Translations under genes and position numbers: made by a program
The notes under the pieces: model-generated
The model's database searches: none
Told to the model about the DNA's origin: nothing
The model's input: only the letters and a program-made list of their open reading frames with translations
In this document: piece after piece, positions 1-7,355 of the stretch
Position numbering within the stretch: the first letter of the stretch is position 1
Layout of the letters: each line of letters starts with the position of its first letter
From: CAZVCG01 sp964626265
Lineage (GTDB): Bacteria > Pseudomonadota > Alphaproteobacteria > UBA9219
Direction of reading: 5' to 3'
DNA length: 20,997 nt
NCBI GenBank assembly: GCA_964626265.1
Contig: CAZVCG010000033.1
Span: 1-20,997, forward strand

Positions 1-35
1 TCCCTTGAATCATCAATCGCTTAACGCTAGGTTAA

Positions 36-524
36 TTGGGTCTGGACCCTAGTATGATACCAGGGGAGAGCCTACGAGTGGGCTACTTCTTCTCTGTACC
101 GCTCGGTGGTGTCTACTCAATTGAAATGGCAACTCCTTTAATTAAAGAAAGAGCAAACAAAATCTTGGAATGTTCTTTGACTTTCGACATCACCAAAAAT
201 GATAAAACAATTTATCACAGAGATATAAAAAACTTTGAGCCTTCTGGTTCTTATGCAGCAGGAAACCAAGCTTATTATGTAGCAAAAGATGTATCAATCT
301 CATTACCATCCGGGGATGACTTCTTCTTGCAAGTCATGGACAAAAAGTGTCCAGAAGTGTCCAGTCGGGGCGGACTCATGTCTTTGTCTTTAGATGAAAA
401 CCCAGAGCAGGCAGTGTGGTCCAATCTTTTTATTAAGGTATTTGGTTATATTCTGCTGGTTTGTGGGGCCATAGGGGTAATAGATAATTGTTTCTTTAGC
501 CGATCCAAAGTGCGGGATGATTGA
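36..524 (+). CDS. hypothetical membrane-anchored protein, probably 5'-truncated
   Basis: I do not recognise this protein. The longest reading starts at a TTG at 36, directly after an in-frame TAA; an ATG at 54 is an alternative, and neither has a good ribosome binding site. The body is a polar, beta-rich-looking domain of about 130 residues followed by one hydrophobic segment near the C-terminus (roughly residues 130-152, around FGYILLVCGAIGVI) and a short basic tail. A domain of this kind before a C-terminal anchor would normally be exported and need an N-terminal signal or membrane segment. None is present, so the true 5' end may be lost or lie outside the window (inference). Base composition is AT-richer than the genes after 1.6 kb, consistent with acquired DNA. 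It sits beside the remnants of an IS and an integrase. Confidence 0.5.
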   Translation: MGLDPSMIPGESLRVGYFFSVPLGGVYSIEMATPLIKERANKILECSLTFDITKNDKTIYHRDIKNFEPSGSYAAGNQAYYVAKDVSISLPSGDDFFLQVMDKKCPEVSSRGGLMSLSLDENPEQAVWSNLFIKVFGYILLVCGAIGVIDNCFFSRSKVRDD

Positions 525-578
525 GCATTGTTTTCTCTTTCCTATTAATAGCCGGTTTGTTTTTTTGGTATATCCGCC

Positions 579-659
579 TCAAATCAAAATTCGCTCGACT
601 TCATCAAGCGAGACCTGATCATTGCGCCGGTCATAGAGGCCCGTTGTTCTTGCGCTCTC
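579..659 (-). pseudogene. C-terminal remnant of a tyrosine recombinase (phage-type integrase)
   Basis: On the minus strand, 26 codons and a TGA stop (659 down to 579) read ESARTTGLYDRR followed by a tail ending SLDEVERILI. From memory of the family, this matches the extreme C-terminus of a group of tyrosine recombinases, where the pattern is H-E-S-x-x-T-T-x-x-Y-D-R-R and the Y is the DNA-cleaving tyrosine. The expected histidine codon just before ESART is absent: the reading frame enters the broken end of the IS5-type transposase at 660. Nothing resembling the rest of an integrase is visible on the far side of the IS (1.3-1.6 kb). It is therefore a leftover of a lost integrase, not a simple insertion split. 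Too short to prove by eye; confidence rests on motif recall. Confidence 0.55.
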
Positions 660-1274
660 AGGCTTTATCGTAATCGATAGGAATTTTGCGGTTTTTGCGC
701 GGCGGTATGCAGGGCGTGAAGCCCTTGGCCCTTAAGGCTTCACGAAACCAATCGCTGTCATAACCGCGATCCGCCAGCATGACGTTGGCTTGAGGCAATT
801 TATCCAAAAGCCAAGCTGCGCCTTGATAATCGCTCGCCTGTCCTTCCGTCAGCAACATGGCAACAGGCTTACCTTGGCCATCGCAAACGGCGTGAAGCTT
901 GGTATTCAGGCCGCCTTTCGTCCGACCGATACAGCGGGGAAGAGCCCCTTTTTAAGCAGGCTGGCTGCGGTTCTGTGGGCCTTCAGGTGCGTGGCATCGA
1001 TCATCAATTTATCCGGCACTTTTTCTTGTCCCGCCAGTTCAGCAAATATGTGATTGAACACGCCCATGCGGCTCCAGCGCACGAAACGGTTGTACAGCGT
1101 CTTGGGCGGACCATAGCCGCGCGGCGCATCCTTCCATTGCAGGCCGTTCCTGACGACGTAGATGATCCCGCTAATAACGCGCCGGTCGTCCACGCGTTCA
1201 ACACCGTGCGACAGCGGAAAATACGGCTTCATCCGGTTAAGCTGTTTGCGGCTCAGCATAAACAGTTCGCTCAT
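658..1274 (-). pseudogene. IS5-family (IS427-type) transposase, two frames, C-terminus lost
   Basis: The start is the ATG at 1274, preceded by GGAGG with 6 nt spacing; an upstream ATG at 1301 is less likely. The first frame (to 906) carries the N-terminal DNA-binding region and the first catalytic aspartate in LMIDATHLKAH. The second frame resumes with IGRTKGGLNTKLHAVCDGQG and carries the second aspartate in LADRGYDSDW. The two frames join at AAAAAG GGG near 946-954, so a -1 slip gives one continuous protein, as is normal for this IS group. The protein stops at IDYDKA, where relatives continue with a KQRxxIE-type segment carrying the third acidic residue of the DDE triad. About 40 residues and the distal terminal repeat are missing, so the element should be unable to transpose by itself. 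Confidence 0.85.
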
Positions 1275-1301
1275 GGTCCACCTCCGACCAGAGTGAATCA
1301 A
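658..1301 (-). mobile_element. truncated IS5-family insertion sequence
   Basis: This is the IS body defined by the transposase remnant. The 5' end (high coordinates) is probably intact and lies somewhere in 1283-1325. I could not pair it with a second terminal inverted repeat because the other end is deleted at 660, where it abuts the integrase tail. No target-site duplication can be assigned. Confidence 0.6.
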
Positions 1302-1642
1302 AATCCGACCCCCTTGTGAATCCTCAAAATTTAATGGGTCCTGAGCCTACGACAATAAACAGCCTCAACGCGGCTCTGAATGGCGTGAGCAAGAGCAGCA
1401 CCACATACTTCACGTGGGAAATTGGTTTGCTCAATGGGTGCCCCGCATACGTTGGGATGAAAGTTCCATTTGATAAGGACCAATTTTCCGGAAAAAGTTC
1501 CAACCGGCGGAAAATCACGCCAAAAACACCTCAAGGCCGCAATCCCGCCATAAAGAAACGATACCGTAGCGTTTAGTTGAGGTTTCAGCCTTAACGGTTC
1601 CGGCGCTAGGGCCGATCCAAGAGCTTACCAAAGGAGGATGCC
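1302..1642. other. intergenic stretch, no supported gene
   Basis: Open frames exist here on both strands (for example 1316-1576 plus), but none has a convincing start site, domain or composition, and the opposite-strand frames are equally long. A TTAATGGGTC-type sequence at 1331-1350 resembles one at 32-51, with mismatches. The last 60 bases form the leader of the gene at 1643 and contain its strong ribosome binding site. No promoter is clear enough to call. Confidence 0.4.
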
Positions 1643-2014
1643 ATGAAAACCAAACGCATAGTCACAGGCTTGTTGGCAACGGCTTTAATCGCTGCGCCGA
1701 TGGCGCCTGCCTTGGCGCACGACAACCGGCCCCCGCCGCGTCCAGCCAAAAATGTCGAATACCGCCATGACAACCGCCACAACAACGGCAATGACGTGGC
1801 CGTTGGGCTTTTCGCAGGGCTTGCGGCGTTGACGACGCTAGCCGTCATCGCGAACGCCAATCAGGCGCCGCCGCCGCGTCCGGTTCATTACGTAGCGCCA
1901 AAACCTGTTTACCGCTATGCTCAGCCGCGCCGCACGGTGGTTTACACTTATCCAACGGCTTATAGGGTAGTGCCTACGCCGGTTCACTATCATGGAACGT
2001 ATTATGCGCGATGA
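1643..2014 (+). CDS. small exported His/Pro/Tyr-rich protein
   Basis: This is a 123-residue protein with a clear Sec signal peptide: a positive start (MKTKR), a hydrophobic core, and a likely cleavage after PALA at about residue 25. The mature part opens with His/Asn/Pro/Arg-rich sequence (HDNRPPPRPAKN), has one hydrophobic stretch (about residues 51-70, VAVGLFAGLAALTTLAVIA), and ends in a Tyr/Pro/His-rich tail. Start choice is firm: AAGGAGG at 1631-1637 lies 5 nt before the ATG. The ATGA overlap with the TetR-type gene downstream indicates one transcript and translational coupling. The His-rich segments could bind metal, but that is only inference. No family recognised with certainty; similar small signal-peptide proteins are common in alphaproteobacteria. 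Confidence 0.75.
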   Translation: MKTKRIVTGLLATALIAAPMAPALAHDNRPPPRPAKNVEYRHDNRHNNGNDVAVGLFAGLAALTTLAVIANANQAPPPRPVHYVAPKPVYRYAQPRRTVVYTYPTAYRVVPTPVHYHGTYYAR

Positions 2015-2664
2015 ATAAGACTTCAAAAAAAGCTTCCCCCCGAAAGGGGGGGAGACCTTCTAAAGAAAAAGCCGGGAGACTGCGCGACGACATCCTCGAC
2101 GCGGCTTCCGGTCTTTTTTTCGAGCAAGGTTACGGCCTGACGAGCGTTGAGGCCATTGCCGCAAAAGCAGGCATTTCCAAACGCACGTTTTATGACCGTT
2201 TTAACGACAAGGCAGATGTTTTCCGCGCAGTCGTCGAGCGCGTCATCGAACGTTTGAGCCCGTTCAAAACAGCAAGCCTGCTTGATGATAAAGACATAGA
2301 AACCTCCTTGAAAAAGCTCGCCAGCGTGATGTTGCGGGCTACATTGACGCCAGAATCTCTTGCGCTTAACCGCCTCATTCTGGCCGAGGCTACGCGCTTT
2401 CCGGAACTTGCCGAACTGATGAACGTTCAGGGCGTTCGGCAAAAAGCGGTGGGCCTCATCGCCGAATTGCTTCAACGTGAAATATCTTCAGGCCGCTTTT
2501 CGCTCAGGGATCCCGTGTTCGCGGCGGAACAATTCATGCAAATGACCACCTCGTTACCCCTGCGCCGAGCCTTGATGCTTGGTCAAACGATGACTACGCA
2601 CGAAATCGACAAGTGGGCAAGCGACGCGGTCGGACTGTTTCTCAACGGATGCAGAAAAGGTTAA
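2011..2664 (+). CDS. TetR/AcrR-family transcriptional regulator
   Basis: This is a 217-residue protein of normal length for the family. An N-terminal basic extension (KTSKKASPRKGGRPSKEK) precedes the helix-turn-helix domain at about residues 25-72; the recognition region AAKAGISKRTFYDRF is typical of TetR proteins. The remaining all-helical part should be the ligand-binding and dimerisation domain; residues 130-205 resemble the AefR-like C-terminal type. The start ATG overlaps the stop of the preceding exported-protein gene (ATGA), so the two are probably co-transcribed and coupled. Most TetR genes are divergent from their targets; here the likely target is its own operon. The ligand is not deducible. 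Confidence 0.9.
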   Translation: MNKTSKKASPRKGGRPSKEKAGRLRDDILDAASGLFFEQGYGLTSVEAIAAKAGISKRTFYDRFNDKADVFRAVVERVIERLSPFKTASLLDDKDIETSLKKLASVMLRATLTPESLALNRLILAEATRFPELAELMNVQGVRQKAVGLIAELLQREISSGRFSLRDPVFAAEQFMQMTTSLPLRRALMLGQTMTTHEIDKWASDAVGLFLNGCRKG

Positions 2665-2963
2665 CGGCCTAAACCTGATAACTGCCAGATAACCGTGCAA
2701 CCGCCGCATTAACATCTATGGCTCGCTGCGGGCGGCTCCTGATTGTTTAAGAAAAACAAGAACTTTATTGGACAACAAGGTTAATTTTTCCGCCAAACTT
2801 GACTCTAGGTTAGAGATGTCTATCCTGCCACCTGCGTCCATGGCGGACGCGCCCTTGAGCCATAAACTTGATAGCGTCTCAAGCCGTCCTAAAGCTTCGT
2901 GGTAACTGTTACAACGAAAATTATCAGGCTAACCACAACGTTCAACAACTCATTAGGTCATCC
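2665..2963. other. TetR-hpf intergenic region and hpf leader
   Basis: After the TetR stop there is an imperfect GC-rich inverted repeat (ccgccgca at about 2701-2708 with tgcgggcgg at about 2727-2735) but no T-run, so it is not a clear terminator. The promoter at 2799-2826 follows. The transcribed leader of roughly 130 nt holds no gene I can support. In most alphaproteobacteria hpf directly follows rpoN, so this region may contain one end of a rearrangement. Confidence 0.4.
2799..2826 (+). promoter_or_regulatory. candidate hpf promoter with palindrome in the spacer
   Basis: TTGACT at 2799-2804 and TATCCT at 2821-2826 are separated by 16 bp, a good housekeeping-sigma arrangement. Between them lies a perfect interrupted palindrome, CTCTA-GGT-TAGAG (2803-2815), well placed for a repressor or activator. 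It precedes hpf by about 140 bp, leaving a long leader. The next lines of sequence offer no better promoter. Prediction from sequence only. Confidence 0.5.
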
Positions 2964-3560
2964 ATGCAACTTTCCGTTAAAGGCAAGCAAATTGATGTCG
3001 GCGACTCCCTGCGCCAGCACGTCCAGACCCAGCTCACCGATATTGTCGGCAAATATTTCGGCGGCTCTCTAGACGCCAGCGTGACGTTTTCGCGCGAAGC
3101 GCATCTATACCGGGCCGACATCACCGTTCACGCCGGTCGCAACATTCTTTTGCAAAGCAACGCCAGCGCTAACGAACCGTATCCTGCATTTGATATGGCG
3201 GCTGATCGTATAGCTAAGCGCCTCAACCGCCACAAAGAACGCTTGCGCAAACATCATCAGGAAGGCCCTGCTGAAGAGGCCTTGATGGCTCCCTCGTTCG
3301 TGCTCAACCCTGAAGAAGATAACGCTGCTGGTGGTGCGAACGACAACCCTGTCGTCGTAGCGGAGATGACGACGCCTATAGAAACCCTGACGGTCGGCGA
3401 AGCCGTTATGCGCCTCGACCTCGGCGATTTGCCGGCGTTGATGTTCCGCAGCCGCGCGAATGGCAGTCTCAACATGATCTATCGTCGTCCTGACGGGCAC
3501 ATCGGCTGGGTCGATCCGTCACAAAACATGGCCGCCGCGCCAGTTAAAGCGCGCGGGTAA
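2964..3560 (+). CDS. hpf: ribosome hibernation-promoting factor, long form
   Basis: This is a 198-residue protein from the ATG at 2964. The frame stays open upstream to 2868, but the family starts at MQLSVKGKQIDVGDSLRQHV. Residues 1 to about 100 form the ribosome-binding HPF/YfiA domain. A variable linker follows, and residues from about 139 form the C-terminal dimerisation domain (VGEAVMRLDLGDLPALMF, then YRRPDGHIGWVDP). Long-form HPF joins two 70S ribosomes into inactive 100S particles in stationary phase or stress. The ptsN start follows 4 bp after its stop, so they form an operon. The ribosome binding site is weak. The unusual point is position: its customary upstream partner rpoN is 14 kb away and on the other strand. 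Confidence 0.93.
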   Translation: MQLSVKGKQIDVGDSLRQHVQTQLTDIVGKYFGGSLDASVTFSREAHLYRADITVHAGRNILLQSNASANEPYPAFDMAADRIAKRLNRHKERLRKHHQEGPAEEALMAPSFVLNPEEDNAAGGANDNPVVVAEMTTPIETLTVGEAVMRLDLGDLPALMFRSRANGSLNMIYRRPDGHIGWVDPSQNMAAAPVKARG

Positions 3561-3564
3561 TTCC

Positions 3565-4041
3565 ATGACCCGCGGCGTCACGATGCGCGAACTGTTGGGG
3601 CCAAAGGCGGTTCTGGCAGGTCTTGAGTCGTCCAGCAAAAAGCAAGTGTTGCACGATATGGCTCAACATGCAGCCGATGCGCTTGGCCTTGAATCGCATG
3701 GCGTATTTGATGTGCTTTGGGCGCGCGAACGCCTCGGCACGACAGGTGTCGGGCACGGCATCGCCATTCCGCACGGACGCATTGCCGGAATCGACAAGGT
3801 TTGCGGCTTCTTCGCCCGTCTGGCGACGCCCATTGCCTTCGACTCCGTTGATGATCGTAACGTCGATTTGGTGTTCATGCTTCTTGCGCCGGAATCGGCT
3901 GGAGCCGATCACTTGCACGCGTTGGCGACTGTTTCGCGCCTGTTGCGCGACCCCAGGTTGTGCGAGGAGCTTCGCCGCGTAAAAGACGCCGCATCGCTCG
4001 AACGCCTTTTAACGACGGCGAACGCGGCGCAGGCCGCCTGA
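3565..4041 (+). CDS. ptsN: nitrogen-regulatory PTS EIIA component (EIIA-Ntr)
   Basis: This 158-residue protein spans the full EIIA type-2 domain. The phosphorylated histidine is His70 in GVGHGIAIPHGR. In the family it receives phosphate from NPr in the nitrogen PTS (PtsP-PtsO-PtsN) and regulates, rather than transports, by binding partners such as potassium transporters or sensor kinases. The start at 3565 lies 4 bp after the hpf stop; an internal ATG at 3583 (MRELLGP) is an alternative start that would fit many homologues. It ends 6 bp before the convergent stop of the patatin-like gene, with no visible terminator between them. Co-transcription with hpf is expected. Confidence 0.93.
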   Translation: MTRGVTMRELLGPKAVLAGLESSSKKQVLHDMAQHAADALGLESHGVFDVLWARERLGTTGVGHGIAIPHGRIAGIDKVCGFFARLATPIAFDSVDDRNVDLVFMLLAPESAGADHLHALATVSRLLRDPRLCEELRRVKDAASLERLLTTANAAQAA

Positions 4042-4047
4042 ATTTTT

Positions 4048-5481
4048 CTACATTGGGCAGCCTTTCGCAGCGAATTCTCGATCGGCGAAAGGCGCGTCGG
4101 CGCGAACATCAAGCAATAGCCTTTGGAAACAGGGGTGCTGGCGCACCAAGAGCTTGGCGACTTCTTTCACTGTTTCGCGATTTTCCGGGCTGATGTTCCA
4201 TGAAGTAGGAATTTTTTCGGTCTTGGCGCGGAGGGCGCTTTGATGGCCGTCTTTCAAGCGCAACTGATCAAGGCCGACTTGAATACTGTACACTTTCATT
4301 CCGTTCAACTTCGAATTCGGCGAAGCGCTGCGCGCGGCCTTGCGGATTTCCTCCAGCAAATCCTCCATGTGCGTATTCACATTGGCCGAAGCCGAAGCAA
4401 TAGGCACGGAAAAGACGCTTTTTAACGCTGTGCCAAGGCCGGGACGCATGGACGACGTATAAGCAGAATTCGGTTCGTCAACGTGGGCATTGATGACGAT
4501 GACGACCAGCTTTTTGATGTGTCCCTGATTAACACGCCACAGAATTGAGCCTTCGTCATGCGAGTTCGAAGCCGCATCGAGCAAGCCATGAACGCCTAAA
4601 TTATCGGCAAGTCCGCCATCGACGAGATAGATATAACGGATGTCACGATAACGCATGGGCCCACGGCGTAAATCGTTCGCATACCTCGCGCGCTTATACG
4701 ATTCGAGATTCAGGTAAGGCGCATAAGGATCGCTCAACCTTTTTTCGATCCACGGCGGCAAAGGCCTGCCGGCACAATGCGATTCCGAAAAATTTTCGAA
4801 GGCTATGGGCGAAAACACCACAGGCACGGCAGCGGAAGCCGTAACGCCAGTTGCCAGCGGCAAGCGGTCATGATCGGAACAGATATCATTAAAGCGGCGC
4901 GGCGTAAGCGAAAATACTTCGCCTGATCCCATATCCGTGGCGTTCATAATAACTAGGGGTTTGCCGGGTTGATTGAGGTCGGCAAGCGTCGCTTCGTGAA
5001 AAAGCTTTTCATCCAACATCTGCTTGACGGGTTCCGACCGCGACGTACCTTCCGCGAGGCGGCTGATGGCGGCGAAAGGATTGAGAATTTGAGAGATTAG
5101 AGGACCTTCGTTATCGGCAACAAGAAAATCTTGTTCGAATTGATCCAGCCTGTCCGCGCCATACAGGCCATAGTAAGCGGCAATTACGCTGCCGCCGGAA
5201 ACGGAAGAAATAATGGCTACATCGTCAATCAATCTGCGTTGTTTACCTTCGAAAACGTAAGTCGATTTTTTCAGTTCGTTGAGCACAGCCCAACCGAAAG
5301 CTGCTGCGCGGGCGCCGCCGCCGGAAACGGCTACCAGAATGACGGGGCGGTCTTTGTGCGATACGTCGATAGTGCGTCGTTCTTCGTTTTCCGCGCCACG
5401 CTGGAGCGGCAGATTGTCATAACGTATCGCGCAACCTGCAAGCAGAAATGCGATCACTGGAAGAAGATAAAGTCTAGACAT
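4048..5481 (-). CDS. patatin-like phospholipase, lipoprotein
   Basis: This 477-residue protein begins with a lipoprotein signal (MSRLYLLPVIAFLLAGC; Cys17 lipidated). The patatin fold is shown by the oxyanion-hole loop SGGGAR (residues 53-58), the nucleophile elbow SSVSGGS with likely Ser95, and the catalytic aspartate in LVDGGLADNLG (Asp288). These are the Ser-Asp dyad and glycine loop of bacterial patatins, lipid acyl hydrolases. The elbow has Ser where the textbook G-x-S-x-G has its first Gly. The position after the lipobox is not a typical inner-membrane retention Asp, so outer-membrane anchoring is likely in the periplasm-facing leaflet. It is transcribed convergently with ptsN and apparently as a single gene. 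Substrate unknown. Confidence 0.88.
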   Translation of the reverse strand: MSRLYLLPVIAFLLAGCAIRYDNLPLQRGAENEERRTIDVSHKDRPVILVAVSGGGARAAAFGWAVLNELKKSTYVFEGKQRRLIDDVAIISSVSGGSVIAAYYGLYGADRLDQFEQDFLVADNEGPLISQILNPFAAISRLAEGTSRSEPVKQMLDEKLFHEATLADLNQPGKPLVIMNATDMGSGEVFSLTPRRFNDICSDHDRLPLATGVTASAAVPVVFSPIAFENFSESHCAGRPLPPWIEKRLSDPYAPYLNLESYKRARYANDLRRGPMRYRDIRYIYLVDGGLADNLGVHGLLDAASNSHDEGSILWRVNQGHIKKLVVIVINAHVDEPNSAYTSSMRPGLGTALKSVFSVPIASASANVNTHMEDLLEEIRKAARSASPNSKLNGMKVYSIQVGLDQLRLKDGHQSALRAKTEKIPTSWNISPENRETVKEVAKLLVRQHPCFQRLLLDVRADAPFADREFAAKGCPM

Positions 5482-5596
5482 GTTTATGGCTTATGTGAGG
5501 AAACCAACCGTCATTTTAGATTGTGGCGCGGTTGAATGGAATGCGATTACATCGCGTTGATGAGTCGGGCGATTAATAAAAGCCACATGACATATC

Positions 5597-7057
5597 TTAA
5601 CCTAATTTAGGATTAAATTTTCCGAAAATGTCGCCGCTGGCGGCGAATTTTACATATTTGTTTTGTACGCTAACAGCGGCTTTTTCCTGTCCGAGCGTAA
5701 CTTTATTTTGCGGGCGTTCTTTTTCCTGTTTGGCTTGCGCAAATTTGAACGCCCTATAATTATCCATGGCCAAATTGACGGTCTTGGCCCCCAAAGAAAC
5801 CGCGGCAATGAGGCCTCGCCTCGCAACGTCGTCATACGGTTTTTCCGGGTGATAAAATACGCGTATTTCGTTCGCCGTTAACTTGCGCGGCTGCACGCCT
5901 TTAATTGCGGCCAGGCGGTCGAGTTCTTCAATTGCGCGCTGAAACCCGGCCAAATCAAACAAAGCCGCGTTAATTTCTTCTCCATGTAAAACCATTTTAA
6001 TATCGACACAATAAGTGCCGTTTGACGCTTTATCCGGCTTGACCTCTCCTATGGCGTCTTCCGTCGTTACATAAACTTTGTCGAGCTTCGCTTCTTTTAC
6101 GTGCATGTATTCCGAATAGAGGTCCGGGCTATAGGTCACCCGCATAACTGTTCCGATTCCCTGTGACCTAATCTCTCTGCGGCTTAGATCGCCGTCATGC
6201 AGGGGATAAAATTTTCCCTTTTTGGCCACGTCGTTCTTGGTGTGGCCGTCCGGGCGTCCGTCCCTAGGGGCTCCATAATAGCCGCCCGGAACCATGTGCG
6301 CATTCCCCGGAAAAACATATCCTGCAGGATAAAGGGCCCCGGGATTAAAGGGACTTTTGAATTTTTGCAGCCACAGCATAAACGAGTGTTCGTCCAATGA
6401 GCCAGACATGGCTGTCGGGTCCCATACGCCTTCGGCGGGCTTGGGGGCGAACAAGTCCGTTTGCGCTTCGGCTTTGGTTTTGCGTTCCTCCATCAATTTT
6501 TTATAGGCTTCATGTATATCAACGCGCTTTGGCGTTTTAACGTTATCAAGATTGCCATCGGCAGAGACGGCCATATTTGTAGGCGAAGCATTATATTCCT
6601 TGTCAGCCGAAGATCTTGGATTTTGTTGGACAACTATTTCTTGCGTTTGCTTCCTGAAGTTTTCTTCATCCGCTTCGCGCATGGCGACAAGCTCACGATA
6701 CGTTTCTTCCATGAATTCTTTACGCGTTCGCGGGGTTTTTTTCTTTGCTGGCGGATTTTGAGGCGCGGAGTCTTCAGTTTTCACAGTCCTTTGTTGGGGG
6801 GCGCACGCGTATTGACGGCGTTTTTTGCGGCTTTTGCGGGGTTCAGAAGGTTTGACGATGTCGGTTCCTGCTTGCTTGAATTGATCCGAAACGTTTTGCT
6901 TAACTGCCGTGTTGGAATGCTGTTTCGCCGAAGCAGTCTTGGCTCCAAAAACGAATAACAGTGAGGTTGAAATCAAGACCGCAGGAAGGGCTTTGCCGAT
7001 TAAGGCAACGGATTTTAAAAGACGCTTTTTGATATCCCTGAACACAATATCCTTCAA
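5597..7057 (-). CDS. exported protein with a probable degenerate LytM/M23 peptidase domain
   Basis: This 486-residue protein has a long basic N-terminus and a hydrophobic stretch (about residues 15-38, ending FGAKTASA), so it is exported or membrane-anchored. Residues 45-210 are charged, Lys/Pro/Glu-rich and probably disordered or coiled (RKEFMEETYRELVAMREADE). Residues about 255-370 follow the layout of an M23 metallopeptidase: a GYYGAPRDGR lead, an HxxxD motif (His272-Asp276 in GHTKND), and EYMHV with His319. Where the HxH motif and its strand should be there is TYCVDIKMVLHGEEIN, so HxH would become Cys350-x-Asp352. The fold assignment is mine from motif order and may be wrong. If right, the protein is either an inactive amidase-activator type or has unusual metal ligands. 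It is divergent from the DUF3300 gene. Confidence 0.6.
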   Translation of the reverse strand: MKDIVFRDIKKRLLKSVALIGKALPAVLISTSLLFVFGAKTASAKQHSNTAVKQNVSDQFKQAGTDIVKPSEPRKSRKKRRQYACAPQQRTVKTEDSAPQNPPAKKKTPRTRKEFMEETYRELVAMREADEENFRKQTQEIVVQQNPRSSADKEYNASPTNMAVSADGNLDNVKTPKRVDIHEAYKKLMEERKTKAEAQTDLFAPKPAEGVWDPTAMSGSLDEHSFMLWLQKFKSPFNPGALYPAGYVFPGNAHMVPGGYYGAPRDGRPDGHTKNDVAKKGKFYPLHDGDLSRREIRSQGIGTVMRVTYSPDLYSEYMHVKEAKLDKVYVTTEDAIGEVKPDKASNGTYCVDIKMVLHGEEINAALFDLAGFQRAIEELDRLAAIKGVQPRKLTANEIRVFYHPEKPYDDVARRGLIAAVSLGAKTVNLAMDNYRAFKFAQAKQEKERPQNKVTLGQEKAAVSVQNKYVKFAASGDIFGKFNPKLG

Positions 7058-7355
7058 AAATATCCGGTTTAAATAAGCCTTTGATCAATAATGATAGAAA
7101 AGCAGAAATATTTACTTTCATGAAGCGTTTTCTTGTTTTTCTTTGTTAACCAAATAACCTTTTCGTATTCATCATTCTTTTTCTGCTTTATAACTTGAGG
7201 GCCCGCACACGCTTTTTCGAAGGTCGCTTCTTTGGAGCGCGTGCGAGGACAAGCCCCTTTGCCGTCAACGTCTTCAACACAACTAGAATCGAGCACAATA
7301 ATGACAAAATAAGCCTGTACCACTGGTTAAAGGAATACATTTCCGGGAGGATACT
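7058..7355. promoter_or_regulatory. divergent intergenic region, AT-rich
   Basis: This separates the starts of the M23-like gene (minus) and the DUF3300 gene (plus) and must contain promoters for both. The left half (7058-7190) is AT-rich. The right half has an imperfect inverted repeat, CGCACACGC near 7204-7212 with GCGCGTGCG near 7238-7246 (one mismatch). I could not pick out a confident -35/-10 pair. Short open frames here lack start sites and domains and are not called as genes. Confidence 0.4.

Noticed and set aside
1316..1576. 86-codon plus-strand open frame and opposite-strand frames of similar length
   Set aside because: The start lies inside the IS boundary, there is no ribosome binding site or domain, and both strands are equally open.
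2868..2963. N-terminal extension of hpf
   Set aside because: The family begins at the ATG at 2964; upstream codons look like leader sequence.
7195..7246. Imperfect inverted repeat as a terminator or operator
   Set aside because: There is a mismatch in a 9-bp arm, a long loop and no T-run; too weak to call alone.
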